Positions 35,291 through 44,108 of a stretch of DNA of 64,000 nt are shown in pieces. The notes beneath the pieces were generated by a model, which was not told the origin of the DNA, did not search any database, and saw only the letters and a program-made list of their open reading frames with translations. Position 1 is the stretch's first letter, and every line of letters begins with the position of its first letter. The stretch lies in assembly GCA_016706055.1 (NCBI GenBank), contig JADJKL010000001.1, positions 248,001 through 312,000 on the forward strand, given 5' to 3'. A program made the translations under genes and the position numbers. This stretch comes from Chitinophagaceae bacterium (GTDB taxonomy: Bacteria > Bacteroidota > Bacteroidia > Chitinophagales > Chitinophagaceae).

Positions 35291-35782
35291 ATGAAACTTC
35301 CTTTTATTTTGTTTTTTGTAGTTTTCACAAAACTTGGTTTTGCACAATCAGACTTACTTACAAAACATCAAATTGACAGTATCGTTTCTTCTATCGATTC
35401 TACAAAAGGGCTTATAGATGTTGTTGTAGATGGATTTATAAGGCCAAAAGGAAAAAGAAAACCAAAAGGCGGCTTTTCCGAAATTTATTTTATTAACAAA
35501 GCTACCAATCATCTTCAAAAACTCGAACGAGGCGCATCGCTATTTTATTCAGACTTTACAACATATTATTTTTTCAAAGACAATCTAATTTTAGTCAATA
35601 CTATAAGAAAAAATATTAATGATAGAACTAATATTGAAATCTCCAGCGGAAAATACTATTTTAGAAATGGCGAATTAATTGATAGACAAGAAAATGGCAA
35701 CCCCTTAAGCAAGCCAGAAGCATTTTTAACACATGCCAAAATGTATATAACAGATGTCAAAACTCTTTTAATTAAAAAATAA
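35291..35782 (+). CDS. Small secreted protein of unknown function
   Basis: A 163-residue protein with a signal peptide (1-18, ending G-F-A-Q) and a mixed alpha/beta remainder containing a basic stretch K-G-K-R-K-P-K-G-G and a Y-Y-F-R-N-G-E-L-I strand near the C-terminus. I recognise no family. It follows the response regulator by 26 bp and precedes a zinc-ribbon-like gene by 9 bp, so it could be co-transcribed with either. Confidence 0.6.
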   Translation: MKLPFILFFVVFTKLGFAQSDLLTKHQIDSIVSSIDSTKGLIDVVVDGFIRPKGKRKPKGGFSEIYFINKATNHLQKLERGASLFYSDFTTYYFFKDNLILVNTIRKNINDRTNIEISSGKYYFRNGELIDRQENGNPLSKPEAFLTHAKMYITDVKTLLIKK

Positions 35783-35791
35783 GCTTTCACA

Positions 35792-35989
35792 ATGAAAAAA
35801 GAACCACAAACAGTAGATGTAAAAGGCACTCAATTAAAATGTCCTGTTTGCACTTGTAATAAATTTTGGACCAGAAAAGCACAATTAAATACATCTACCG
35901 CATCTTTTTTTGGTTTTGATTGGGCGAATCGGAGTGCTACTTGTTTTGTATGTTCTGAATGCACTCACATATATTGGTTCTTAGGGTAA
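35792..35989 (+). CDS. Small zinc-ribbon-like protein
   Basis: A 65-residue protein with two Cys pairs, C-P-V-C (18-21, with a further C two residues later) and C-F-V-C-S-E-C (51-57), spaced as in a zinc ribbon. Between them is an aromatic stretch F-F-G-F-D-W-A-N-R-S-A-T. Probably an isolated metal-binding domain of cytosolic location; no partner is indicated. Confidence 0.6.
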   Translation: MKKEPQTVDVKGTQLKCPVCTCNKFWTRKAQLNTSTASFFGFDWANRSATCFVCSECTHIYWFLG

Positions 35990-36045
35990 ACAAGGCATTT
36001 TTGCTTATTATACCAATAATTGGTACTTTTAGTCAAAGAAATTTT

Positions 36046-36288
36046 ATGGCCCGAAATACTTCAATATTATTAGGAGAACATTTTGAGAACTTTATTTCCA
36101 CCAAAATCTCTTCTGGCAAATACAATTCTGCAAGTGAGGTTATCCGAACTGCATTAAGATTATTGGAAGCAGAAGAGTTAAAAATTAAAACCCTTAACAA
36201 AGCTTTGCTTCAGGGTGAGAAAAGTGGGTTTGAAAAAAACTTTAATCAGAAAGAACATTTGAAAAAATTACATAGTAAGTTTTTATGA
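36046..36288 (+). CDS. parD: ParD-type antitoxin
   Basis: An 80-residue ribbon-helix-helix antitoxin. The N-terminal strand and helices read N-T-S-I-L-L-G-E-H-F-E-N-F-I, then S-G-K-Y-N-S-A-S-E-V-I-R-T-A-L-R-L-L-E, the standard ParD signature. The C-terminal tail is Lys/Glu-rich and would wrap the toxin. The stop overlaps the toxin ATG (ATGA), as is normal for antitoxin-first pairs, and the dimer is expected to repress the shared promoter. Confidence 0.92.
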   Translation: MARNTSILLGEHFENFISTKISSGKYNSASEVIRTALRLLEAEELKIKTLNKALLQGEKSGFEKNFNQKEHLKKLHSKFL

Positions 36289-36587
36289 AGCCGCTGCAAT
36301 ATGTAATTAGTAAAAAAGCAATTGCCGACCTGGAAGAAATATGGCTTTATACAGTAGAAAAATGGTCTGTTGGTCAGGCAGATCGTTATCATGACTTGAT
36401 ATTTAATGAGATCAGCTTTATTTGTAAGAATATTGATACTGGAAAACCAATGGGACATGTTAGGAAAGGCTATCGGGCATCAAAAGTTAAATCACACTTT
36501 ATATTTTATCGCATCCAGAATAATATTGTAGAAATTATCAGAATTCTACATGAAAGAATGGATATTGAAAACAGATTTTTCGAATAA
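36285..36587 (+). CDS. parE: ParE/RelE-superfamily toxin
   Basis: A 100-residue ParE-like toxin. Conserved features are A-I-A-D-L-E-E-I-W-L-Y-T near the N-terminus, a central G-K-P-M-G-H-V-R-K-G-Y-R, and the C-terminal H-F-I-F-Y-R-I-Q-N-N-I-V-E-I-I-R-I-L-H-E-R-M-D. ParE proteins poison DNA gyrase; some relatives are ribosome-dependent RNases, so the target is not proven. It overlaps the antitoxin gene by four bases. It is intact, with no frameshift, which suggests an active pair. Confidence 0.9.
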   Translation: MKPLQYVISKKAIADLEEIWLYTVEKWSVGQADRYHDLIFNEISFICKNIDTGKPMGHVRKGYRASKVKSHFIFYRIQNNIVEIIRILHERMDIENRFFE

Positions 36588-36597
36588 ATATAATTGC

Positions 36598-38128
36598 CTA
36601 CATCTTATCCACCACAATCTTATACGTAGGGTCTTCCAACACATTTACATCAATTATTTCTTCTGCATTTTTTAAAAGCTTTTTTACAGTCAGCACTCAA
36701 GTGTTTCAGGTGTATCTTCTTACCCACTTTCAGGTAACGTTCCGTTATTTTATCCAATGCTTCAATAGCCGACATATCCACTACCCTGCTTTCTGCAAAA
36801 TCAATAATCACTTCTTCAGGGTCGTTGAGCACATCAAATTTTTCATTGAAGGCAGTAATGGAACCAAAAAATAACGGGCCGTATATCTCATAATGTTTCA
36901 CTCCTTTTTCATCTACGAATTTTCTTGCACGGATACGTTTCGCATTATCCCAGGCAAAAACCAAAGCAGATACAATAACACCAATGATAACTGCTAAGGC
37001 AAGATTATGTAAGAAAACCGTTATCAGTGTAACAATCACCATTACAAAAATATCAGACTTGGGCATTTTAGTAAATGTTCTGAAACTGGCCCACTCAAAT
37101 GTGCCAATCGCTACCATTATCATTAATCCTGTCAATGCAGCCATCGGAACTTTTTCTATCAATGCAGAACCAAACATTACAAACACCAATAACATAACTG
37201 CCGCTACTATACCCGACAATCTTGCTCTTGCTCCGTTAGATACATTAATTAAACTCTGCCCTATCATGGCACAGCCACCCATTCCAGAGAATACACCTGA
37301 CAAAATATTGGCAGCGCCTTGAGCCACCGCTTCTTTATTTCCTCTTCCTCTTGTTTCTGTTATTTCATCAACGATGTTTAGCGTCAGCAAACTTTCAATT
37401 AAACCAACACCAGCAACAATAGCGGCATATGGAAAAATCAATTGTAATGTTTCAAACGTAAAAGGTACAGCGGGAATATGAAATGGCGGAAACTCACCTT
37501 TTATAGAAGCCAGATCGCCTACTGTTTTTGTATCAATACCAAAAAAGAAAACGATAGCAAACACAACCAATATCGAAACTAATGAGGCAGGTATTGCTTT
37601 AGTCAGTTTGGGTAATCCCCAAATGATAAGCATCGTTAGTAAAACCAAGGCCAATAAAATATAAAAAGAAGTACCCGTTAGCCAACTTCCATCAGTACTT
37701 TTAAACTGATCTAGCTGCGACATAAAAATGATAATCGCTAATCCATTTACAAAACCATAAATAACAGGCTGCGGAACCAAACGTATTAATTTTCCCAATC
37801 GCAAAAAACCTGCAGCCATTTGAATAATTCCTGCAAGGATAACAGTGGCGAAAATATATTCCACACCATGGCTTTTTGCCAATACCACAATTACAATTGC
37901 TACTGCTCCTGTTGCACCAGATATCATTCCCGGACGACCGCCAAAAATTGCTGTTACCAATCCCATCATAAAAGCAGCATATAAACCGGTTAACGGAGAA
38001 AGGCCTGCAATAAATGCAAATGCAATTGCCTCGGGCACCAAAGCAAGGGCAACGGTAAGACCAGAAAGAATCTCTATTTTATAATCTACTTTTTGTTTTA
38101 GATCAAAAAGGTTTAAATATTTTCTCAT
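36598..38128 (-). CDS. SulP-family anion transporter with STAS domain (frameshift near C-terminus)
   Basis: About 509 residues when repaired. The membrane part (about 20-400) has the Sulfate_transp domain: A-L-A-L-V-P-E-A-I-A-F-A, S-P-L-T-G-L-Y-A-A-F and M-G-G-C-A-M-I-G-Q-S. The C-terminal STAS domain contains V-I-I-D-F-A-E-S-R-V-V-D-M-S-A-I-E-A-L-D. SulP proteins carry sulfate, bicarbonate or other anions. As read, the frame ends at 36650 with K-C-R-R-N-N. Dropping one A from a six-A run continues it as L-L-K-N-A-E-E-I-I-D-V to a stop at 36598, which also explains the otherwise empty 50 bp. A minus-strand TAAGTTTG -7 box is at 38202-38209. Confidence 0.88.
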
Positions 38129-38201
38129 CAGTTAAATTAAAAGCTCATTTATTAGAAAAATGCGGAAGATAATTTGTAGTAATGGCTCTACAATCGGGGT
38201 G

Positions 38202-38209
38202 CAAACTTA
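38202..38209 (-). promoter_or_regulatory. -7 box (TAnnTTTG) for the SulP gene
   Basis: Read on the minus strand the sequence is TAAGTTTG, about 74 bp upstream of the SulP start. The remaining 38129-38405 spacer holds no gene. Confidence 0.4.
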
Positions 38210-38405
38210 ATTTTTTTTAATCTATTAGATGCATTTGATATTTAATGAGTATATATTCAAAAAGTAAGAGCTAAACTGCTTAAAACAAAGAGTTTGCATC
38301 AATGCATCCATCTTCACCATATATCTCTCTCTTACTGTTGGCAGGATGTTTGTTTTATTATAAATTCGCAAACACTTGTTACAGCAATCCACTAAACACA
38401 GATAC

Positions 38406-39326
38406 ATGAAGAATAGATTAAGCTTTTTATTGATTGGACTTTTAACCCTTACCCTTACAAATGCACAGCCGCCACAAATAGAAGTTCCGCAGTACTCCAT
38501 AAACAATATACCATTACCAGCTGAAATGGATAATCAGGTTTGTATATCCGGTATGAAATTTTATGATGGCAAACTTTATTTTGCATCCGAACGTTGCCCA
38601 ATCATTTTTGCAGCTGACCCCGCTACGGGGAAAATTGTAAACAGTATCAAGTTGCAGGTTTCTCAGGAATTTGAGATGGAAGGATTGAGTTCTTATAAAG
38701 ACAAATTATATCTTATATCTGAAGAGGCTGTTGCCATGTATGAAGTTGATATGACGAGCGGTGCTGTAAGAACAGTTTCAACTTCTATTCCACTTCCTCC
38801 AAAATCTAAAAATGGTGATGGCATGGAAGGAATTGCAGGCAATGAAACCAATCAAAAATTTTATTTACTTAGAGAAAGAAATGAGGAAAGAACAAAATCG
38901 GAGATATATACATTTAATGTTGAAGAAGGAAAAGAAGGATTGAGTTTGAAATTTGAATCGAAGATTGAAATGCCATTGGAAAATACGCAATGGAGATATT
39001 CTGATATATGTTATGATAAAGAAAACAACAGATTGATTTGTCTTAAATCATATTCCAAAGGAAAGTTTCGTCAGCAGTTTCTTGAATCAATCAACATTGA
39101 TGCAAATGGAAATTTACAAGTAGAAACGTTGAAGAATATTCCGGTAGATAAATTCTCCGAGATTTCGAATGAATATAAAGGCAAGAAATACAGTATGAAC
39201 CTGGAAGGCATTACCCTGGATAATAATGGAAATATCTTTATCATCAGCGACAATACTTCTGGTAAAGCAAAATGTGATCTGCCTTCAAAAGAAAAAACGA
39301 TTTTACTGAAGCTTAATAAAAACTAG
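38406..39326 (+). CDS. Secreted SdiA-regulated/esterase-like propeller protein
   Basis: About 306 residues from the ATG at 38406, which gives a signal peptide ending T-N-A-Q. The mature part looks like a beta-propeller: repeated blocks of F-Y-D-G-K-L-Y-F-A-S-E, Y-K-D-K-L-Y-L-I-S-E-E, G-D-G-M-E-G-I-A-G, and a final M-N-L-E-G-I-T-L-D-N-N-G-N-I-F-I-I-S-D-N. These D/E-G-I-A and S-D-N motifs are seen in the esterase-like/phytase-like and SdiA-regulated families. The activity is unknown. Confidence 0.65.
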   Translation: MKNRLSFLLIGLLTLTLTNAQPPQIEVPQYSINNIPLPAEMDNQVCISGMKFYDGKLYFASERCPIIFAADPATGKIVNSIKLQVSQEFEMEGLSSYKDKLYLISEEAVAMYEVDMTSGAVRTVSTSIPLPPKSKNGDGMEGIAGNETNQKFYLLRERNEERTKSEIYTFNVEEGKEGLSLKFESKIEMPLENTQWRYSDICYDKENNRLICLKSYSKGKFRQQFLESINIDANGNLQVETLKNIPVDKFSEISNEYKGKKYSMNLEGITLDNNGNIFIISDNTSGKAKCDLPSKEKTILLKLNKN

Positions 39327-39355
39327 TGTAACTTTCTGCATAATCTTAATTGCAT

Positions 39356-40004
39356 ATGATTGGAATCTCTAATCCGGCAATCAAAAAAGGTAGCGGAATT
39401 TTAATTGCTGCAATCGGATGGTTTGCACTTATCCTTCAGCTATATGTAATGCTGAATACTAATGCTAAAAATGCGATTGCTGTAACTACAACAGTTATTA
39501 ATTTTTTTAGCTTCTTTACCATTCTCTCCAATCTTCTTGTTGCTATCAGTTTAACAGCATCAATTCTTTTTCCAAATAGTAAGCCGGGCATTTTCTTTTC
39601 CAAACCTACTACTCAATCCGCCATTGGTCTTTACATCATAATAGTTGGTATCGTTTATAGTGTGGCGTTGCGAAAAATATGGAACCCAGAAGGATTACAA
39701 CTGGTTGCTGATCGGCTTCTGCATGATCTAATTCCGCTGCTTTATCTTTTTATTGGCTGTTATTTACTCCAAAAAAGTTTTACAATGGAAGCATGTACCC
39801 TACTGGCTTATTTTCCCAGCTATATATCTTGTTTATAGCTTAATAAGAGGTGCTTTGGTAAATTGGTATCCATATTATTTCATTAATGCCCAGGAATTAG
39901 GTTATGGTAAAGTAGCAATTACATCTTTGTTGGTACTCGCAGCTTTTATTCTGTTCGGATTACTATTAGTCTTTATTAACCGTCTGGGAAAGACTGAACG
40001 TTAA
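39356..40004 (+). CDS. Pr6Pr-family membrane protein (two frameshifts)
   Basis: Six hydrophobic helices. The N-terminal part reads F-F-S-F-F-T-I-L-S-N-L-L-V-A, and the C-terminal part has Y-L-V-Y-S-L-I-R-G-A-L-V-N-W-Y-P-Y-Y-F, both typical of the Pr6Pr family. They are in different frames. Adding one T in the five-T run near 39750 and one A in the six-A run just after restores the expected Y-W-L-L-F-T-P-K-K-V-L-Q-W in between, for a protein of about 216 residues. The start is taken at M-I-G-I-S. Function unknown. Confidence 0.75.
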
Positions 40005-40067
40005 AAGAACCTGAAAGATTATTCCAACACAACGAATTGGCATGAATTTGCGACTTTTGTATTGTAT

Positions 40068-40475
40068 ATGAAAAAATATCTACTCCTAATCTTTATTGCA
40101 GCCTTTACAAGCCCATTGCTGGCCCAAAAAGTGGACAGCATTTATTTCCATTTATATACAGACAGCCTTAAAAAAGGTCAACATAATTACATCAATGTAG
40201 ATGCAAAACTCTCGAACGGCCGCTGGCAGCCAATGACGGCTAAAGACATTAATCTTTCCTGTAGCAACGCTACTTTTTCCGGCAACGAATTAATTATTCC
40301 TGCGGATTTCAACGTTGCAAAAGTTACGGTTAAAGCAGTACTTAAATCAAATCCTGCCGTTTGGATAGAAAGAACAATCTGGATAAAAACAAAGCCAGAT
40401 GGTGACTTGCCCACTAAAGAAGAAATAATGAGAGATACTACTCCGACAAAAAAGACAAAGGGGAAAAATAAGTAA
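40068..40475 (+). CDS. Secreted protein of unknown function
   Basis: A 135-residue protein from the ATG at 40068, with a signal peptide ending S-P-L-L-A-Q. The mature region resembles a single Ig-like domain: Y-I-N-V-D-A-K-L-S-N-G-R-W-Q-P, L-S-C-S-N-A-T-F-S-G-N-E-L-I-I-P and V-T-V-K-A-V-L-K. The tail is short and basic, K-K-T-K-G-K-N-K. No assigned function. Confidence 0.6.
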   Translation: MKKYLLLIFIAAFTSPLLAQKVDSIYFHLYTDSLKKGQHNYINVDAKLSNGRWQPMTAKDINLSCSNATFSGNELIIPADFNVAKVTVKAVLKSNPAVWIERTIWIKTKPDGDLPTKEEIMRDTTPTKKTKGKNK

Positions 40476-40530
40476 TTCTCTTTCCTTTTATTTTCTCTGA
40501 AACAGCCAATAAAAAACACAGCTATACCCT

Positions 40531-40538
40531 TATCTTTG
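40531..40538 (+). promoter_or_regulatory. -7 box (TAnnTTTG) of the SRP RNA gene
   Basis: TATCTTTG ends 4 bp before the first paired base of the SRP RNA at 40543, which is the expected distance from a -7 box to the transcription start. Confidence 0.65.
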
Positions 40539-40542
40539 CGGC

Positions 40543-40636
40543 GGCAGGTCTTACACGACCAGCTCCTGCTGAATCCTCCCAGGGCCGGAAGGCAGCAAGA
40601 GTAGGTGGTTGAGCGGTGCGATGTAATCAGCCTGCC
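40543..40636 (+). ncRNA. ffs: Signal recognition particle RNA (4.5S, small bacterial type)
   Basis: GGCAGG at the 5' end pairs with CCTGCC at the 3' end. The apical domain contains the invariant CCCAGGGCCGGAAGGCAGCA with its GGAA-type tetraloop, followed by GTGGTTGAGCGGTGCGA. The length of about 94 nt is right for a small-type SRP RNA. It joins Ffh to target membrane proteins to the translocon. Downstream is a T-rich stretch (ATTTTTTCC) that may act as terminator. Confidence 0.95.
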
Positions 40637-40683
40637 ATTTTTTCCTTCTTTTACCCTTAACCGGGAGCTTTAAAATAACCAAC

Positions 40684-41337
40684 ATGAAATTTTTTATTGA
40701 CACGGCTAATCTTGAGCAAATCAAAGAAGCTAATGAATTAGGTATTCTTGATGGTGTAACTACCAACCCATCCCTAATGGCTAAAGAAGGCATTAAAGGT
40801 CAGGAAGCTATCATGAACCATTACAAAACTATTTGTGAGTTGGTAGATGGCGACATTAGTGCAGAGGTTATCAGTACTGAATTCAATGCAATAGTAGAAG
40901 AAGGAAAAAAGCTAGCTGATATTCATCCAAATATTGTGGTGAAAGTGCCGATGATAAAAGACGGTATCAAAGCTATCAAATGGTTTTCTGATAACGGCAT
41001 CAGAACAAACTGTACATTAGTTTTTTCTGCAGGGCAAGCAATATTGGCTGCAAAAGCAGGAGCTACATACCTATCTCCTTTTATTGGTAGAATTGATGAT
41101 AGCAACTGGGATGGTGTTGAACTGATTGCACAGATATCACATATCTATTCAATACAAGGATATAAAACTGAAATTCTTGCCGCTTCTATACGCAGCGCAT
41201 TGCATATTGTAAAGTGTGCAGAAGCAGGTGCAGATGTTTGTACTTGTCCGCTGGATTCAATTCTTGGTTTATTAAAACATCCTCTTACAGATATTGGCCT
41301 TGCCAAGTTTTTGGAAGATGCGAAGAAGACACAATAG
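40684..41337 (+). CDS. fsa: Transaldolase-like protein / fructose-6-phosphate aldolase (TalC type)
   Basis: A 217-residue TIM-barrel class I aldolase of the short TalC/FSA subfamily. Conserved blocks: F-I-D-T-A-N-L-E-Q-I, D-G-V-T-T-N-P-S-L-M, V-V-K-V-P-M with the Schiff-base Lys, N-C-T-L-V-F-S, P-F-I-G-R-I-D-D and E-I-L-A-A-S-I-R. The enzyme either moves a dihydroxyacetone unit between sugar phosphates or cleaves fructose 6-phosphate; sequence alone does not separate the two. The stop codon lies within the first unit of a heptamer repeat array. Confidence 0.92.
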   Translation: MKFFIDTANLEQIKEANELGILDGVTTNPSLMAKEGIKGQEAIMNHYKTICELVDGDISAEVISTEFNAIVEEGKKLADIHPNIVVKVPMIKDGIKAIKWFSDNGIRTNCTLVFSAGQAILAAKAGATYLSPFIGRIDDSNWDGVELIAQISHIYSIQGYKTEILAASIRSALHIVKCAEAGADVCTCPLDSILGLLKHPLTDIGLAKFLEDAKKTQ

Positions 41338-41366
41338 GCAATTAGCAATGGGCAATAGACAATAGG
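41332..41366 (-). repeat. Heptameric tandem repeat, complement of NATTGCC
   Basis: Five units at exactly 7-bp spacing: CAATAGG, CAATTAG, CAATGGG, CAATAGA and CAATAGG. On the minus strand this is the same NATTGCC-like family as at 34462-34503. The first unit contains the stop codon of the preceding aldolase gene. Confidence 0.75.
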
Positions 41367-41402
41367 AAAAGCCTACCCCTCCCTTTAGGCCCGCCCGGCT
41401 GA

Positions 41403-41417
41403 CCCGTTCGGACGGGG
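41403..41417. repeat. Short GC-rich hairpin in an AT-rich spacer
   Basis: CCCGT-TCGG-ACGGG forms a five-pair stem with a stable tetraloop, inside a GC-rich patch (about 41373-41419) that is unlike the flanks. It lacks a T-run, so it is not a typical terminator. It could be a small palindromic repeat. Confidence 0.45.
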
Positions 41418-41435
41418 AATCAGAAAAATTAAATA

Positions 41436-41456
41436 ATAAAAACTTCCCCTTGGGGC
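41436..41456 (-). terminator. Terminator of the DUF5103 gene
   Basis: On the minus strand, immediately after the stop codon, CCCC-AA-GGGG is followed by AAG and a run of Ts. The stem is short but the T-tract and position fit. Confidence 0.55.
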
Positions 41457-41457
41457 T

Positions 41458-42741
41458 TTATCGCTGAAACGGTGAGTTGATTCTTGTAAACCCTACTAAC
41501 TCATCTGCTCTTGCTCCAAATTGACGGAAGTACACCAATACCATATACCCGTTTTCTGTTCCCCAATAATTACCCTCCGTATTTTCATAAGAAGGTTGTA
41601 AGCCTTGTTGTTTTTTGTCCGGCACAGTAACATAAGAGTAATTATAATAACCTTGTTTCAGGTATAATGTTTTTTCATACACACCTTTCTCTTCATTAAA
41701 AATCATTTGGGAGTTTTCGTCCTGCACATAATTAGTCAACTCTCCAAATACATAAATATTACTGCCGGCATAAGCTCTGTTGCCCGGCGGCGAATAGGTA
41801 AAGTGCACCCATGCATAATCACTTTGCCAAAGAGCATTGGAATTATCCCTGTTCTCAACGGTATATATTCCATTAAAATCGCTATAATAGATATATTGCA
41901 CTTGACGACGTTCACCATCTGGCTTTACATATACATCCACTCTGCTATTTGAATCATTATCTTTTATTGATGTCATTCTATCACTCAAAAGCCGCAAACT
42001 TCGGAGATCAAGCCAACGCCATTCTTTACCCGCAGGAAAAGTAGTATTCGCTTCATCACTGTATTCATAATAATTACCCCGGAATATTGTTGGCCTGTCA
42101 ATTACTGAAGCTGTAGCCCACACATTATTCTGGACTATTACAACTTTCAAGTCTTGCGGCGAAAATGCATTTAGTTGTCCTGTTCCTGTACTTACATTAG
42201 CCTGTATTCGTTGGTGTGTTCTGAATAAATTTGCATTAAATGGCTGCGTAATATTTGCAGATACAGCAGCTTTTGTACTAACAATCAGCATTCTTTTAGT
42301 AAATACTAACTTAGAAGTATCGTCATTCAAAAAAACTTTCAACAGATAATTACCTGCCTTAGTTGGTGCAGAGTTTCTTTCCGGTAAAAAAGCTTGGTAG
42401 TGAGTGTATCTAGTTTGCACAATAGATGATGAACGATAGTTGGTAATACGATTAGTTGTAAAACCACGGATATAATCGAAGACTTGAATATTGGCGGGAG
42501 TCCAATCAGCATTGCACAATTGAAAAGAATAATAGTAATACTTAACATCTGCATCAAAATCGTCGAAATGTAATTCCAATTGTTCATTAGTGCCTAGAGA
42601 AATTACCGGATAGCTATACATATCACCAGCCTTGTACAATTTTACTGTTTTGATATTTGGCTTATATAAATGATCCGGAATCTGACCAGAAGCGGAAAAG
42701 AAAAAAATAAAGAGGAAAGTGATAGTGCAGAATTTTTTCAT
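41458..42741 (-). CDS. DUF5103-family secreted protein
   Basis: About 427 residues from the ATG at 42741, which begins a signal peptide ending S-A-S-G-Q. The protein starts with a DUF5103 domain: Y-S-Y-P-V-I-S-L-G-T, L-E-L-H-F-D-D-F-D, and F-Q-L-C-N-A-D-W. The family is widespread and almost universally single-copy in Bacteroidota, but its function is not known. An earlier ATG nine codons upstream puts polar residues ahead of the signal and is less likely. Confidence 0.85.
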   Translation of the reverse strand: MKKFCTITFLFIFFFSASGQIPDHLYKPNIKTVKLYKAGDMYSYPVISLGTNEQLELHFDDFDADVKYYYYSFQLCNADWTPANIQVFDYIRGFTTNRITNYRSSSIVQTRYTHYQAFLPERNSAPTKAGNYLLKVFLNDDTSKLVFTKRMLIVSTKAAVSANITQPFNANLFRTHQRIQANVSTGTGQLNAFSPQDLKVVIVQNNVWATASVIDRPTIFRGNYYEYSDEANTTFPAGKEWRWLDLRSLRLLSDRMTSIKDNDSNSRVDVYVKPDGERRQVQYIYYSDFNGIYTVENRDNSNALWQSDYAWVHFTYSPPGNRAYAGSNIYVFGELTNYVQDENSQMIFNEEKGVYEKTLYLKQGYYNYSYVTVPDKKQQGLQPSYENTEGNYWGTENGYMVLVYFRQFGARADELVGFTRINSPFQR

Positions 42742-42817
42742 ATTGTTTCTAATGCTGAATTCGTTCAAATATTGCTTAAAATACGATAAAAAGAAAGAGA
42801 AATCTTGAGAAGCCCCT

Positions 42818-42825
42818 TATTTTTG
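42818..42825 (+). promoter_or_regulatory. -7 box (TAnnTTTG) of the permease gene
   Basis: TATTTTTG ends about 20 bp before the TTG start at 42846. Confidence 0.45.
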
Positions 42826-42845
42826 GGGAAGACAAACAATTTAAT

Positions 42846-44108
42846 TTGAAGGTTGCAGGTTTTATAGCAAACAGGATAGCATTTAATCAACAGAAATCCT
42901 TTTCCCGTTTCATTATCCGTTTATCTACTGTGGCTACTGCCATCAGTGTGGCTGTAATGATTATTACTGTTTCCCTCGCCAATGGCTTTCAGGAAACAGT
43001 TAGCCAGAAAGTCTTCAGCTTTCTTGGTCATATTCGTATTAATGAGAAACAACCCGACAAGGCCATCATCTCCGAAGAAACTCCCATCGAAAAAAATGAT
43101 CTGCTAGCGAATGTTATTAAACAAGATCCGGAAGTAAAAAGCATTCATCCATTTGCTACCAAGTATGGCATTCTTAAAACAAAAGATGAAATTGAAGGTG
43201 TGCTCGTAAAGGGTTTTGATAGCACTTATGATTTTGGCAATATAAATCGTTTTATTAAAGAAGGCAGAGCCATTCGGTTTAATGACAGCAGTTATAGTCG
43301 TGAAATAATGATTTCGGATTTTACTGCCAGGCAATTGAACCTTAAACTAAATGACAGGGTGCTGATTTATTTTATTCGACCCGATAAAAAAAGCAGTGAA
43401 GCTGGCGGATTACCTAATATCAGGCCTGACAAATTAACGATTACCGGTATTTTTAAAACAGGCATTGAAGATTATGATAAAACATTTGCCATTGGTGATA
43501 TAAAATTAATTCAACGGTTGAATGAATGGAAGGATGATGAAATAGGTGGTTATGAAATTTTTCTACATGATTATCACAAAATAGATGATGTGGCTAACGA
43601 AATTTATGCCATGCAATATTTCCCGCTAACATGGAACACCGTTAGTGTAAAACAGATTTCTCCAAATATTTTCGACTGGCTGAGCATGCAGGATATTACT
43701 AGAAATGTTCTGATTGGTTTTATGGTGATTGTCGCCATTATCAATCTTATCACCTGCCTTATCATTTTAGTTTTGGAAAGAGTAAGAATGATAGGGGTGC
43801 TAAAATCACTCGGAGCATCTAATTGGACGGTTCAAGAAATATTTCTCCGCCACTCGTTATTTATTACATTAACAGGAATATTTTTCGGATTGCTTTTTGG
43901 TCTTGGATTACTCTGGCTACAAGATGCCACCGGATTTATCACACTCAAAGAAGAAGCATATTATATGAGTACGGCCGCTGTAAAAATTGTTTGGTGGCAG
44001 GTTGGTTTGATTTGTTCAGGCACATTAGCCGTTTGCTTTTTAGTATTGTTGATACCAACAATACTTGTTAGAAAAATTCAGCCTGTAAAAGCAATCCAGT
44101 TCAGATAA
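42846..44108 (+). CDS. LolC/LolE-family ABC transporter permease
   Basis: Protein of 420 residues: an N-terminal membrane helix (about 25-47), a large periplasmic MacB-type domain (50-270) and three C-terminal helices of an FtsX domain (about 285-400), ending P-T-I-L-V-R-K-I-Q-P-V-K-A-I-Q-F. The N-terminal I-A-N-R-I-A-F-N-Q-Q-K-S-F-S-R and the layout match LolC/E proteins that extract lipoproteins from the inner membrane. No LolD-type ATPase is next to it. Translation starts at TTG (first residues K-V-A-G-F). Confidence 0.85.
   Translation: MKVAGFIANRIAFNQQKSFSRFIIRLSTVATAISVAVMIITVSLANGFQETVSQKVFSFLGHIRINEKQPDKAIISEETPIEKNDLLANVIKQDPEVKSIHPFATKYGILKTKDEIEGVLVKGFDSTYDFGNINRFIKEGRAIRFNDSSYSREIMISDFTARQLNLKLNDRVLIYFIRPDKKSSEAGGLPNIRPDKLTITGIFKTGIEDYDKTFAIGDIKLIQRLNEWKDDEIGGYEIFLHDYHKIDDVANEIYAMQYFPLTWNTVSVKQISPNIFDWLSMQDITRNVLIGFMVIVAIINLITCLIILVLERVRMIGVLKSLGASNWTVQEIFLRHSLFITLTGIFFGLLFGLGLLWLQDATGFITLKEEAYYMSTAAVKIVWWQVGLICSGTLAVCFLVLLIPTILVRKIQPVKAIQFR

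Noticed and set aside
36984..37322. Plus-strand frame of 112 codons
   Set aside because: Antisense to the membrane helices of SulP, where low-complexity composition often leaves spurious open frames.
39753..40004. Separate 83-residue membrane protein
   Set aside because: It is the C-terminal half of the Pr6Pr protein; repairing two homopolymers joins them with the expected Y-W-L-L-F-x-P-K segment.
40551..40793. Minus-strand open frame of 80 codons over the SRP RNA
   Set aside because: It lies antisense to a well-supported SRP RNA and to the start of the aldolase gene.
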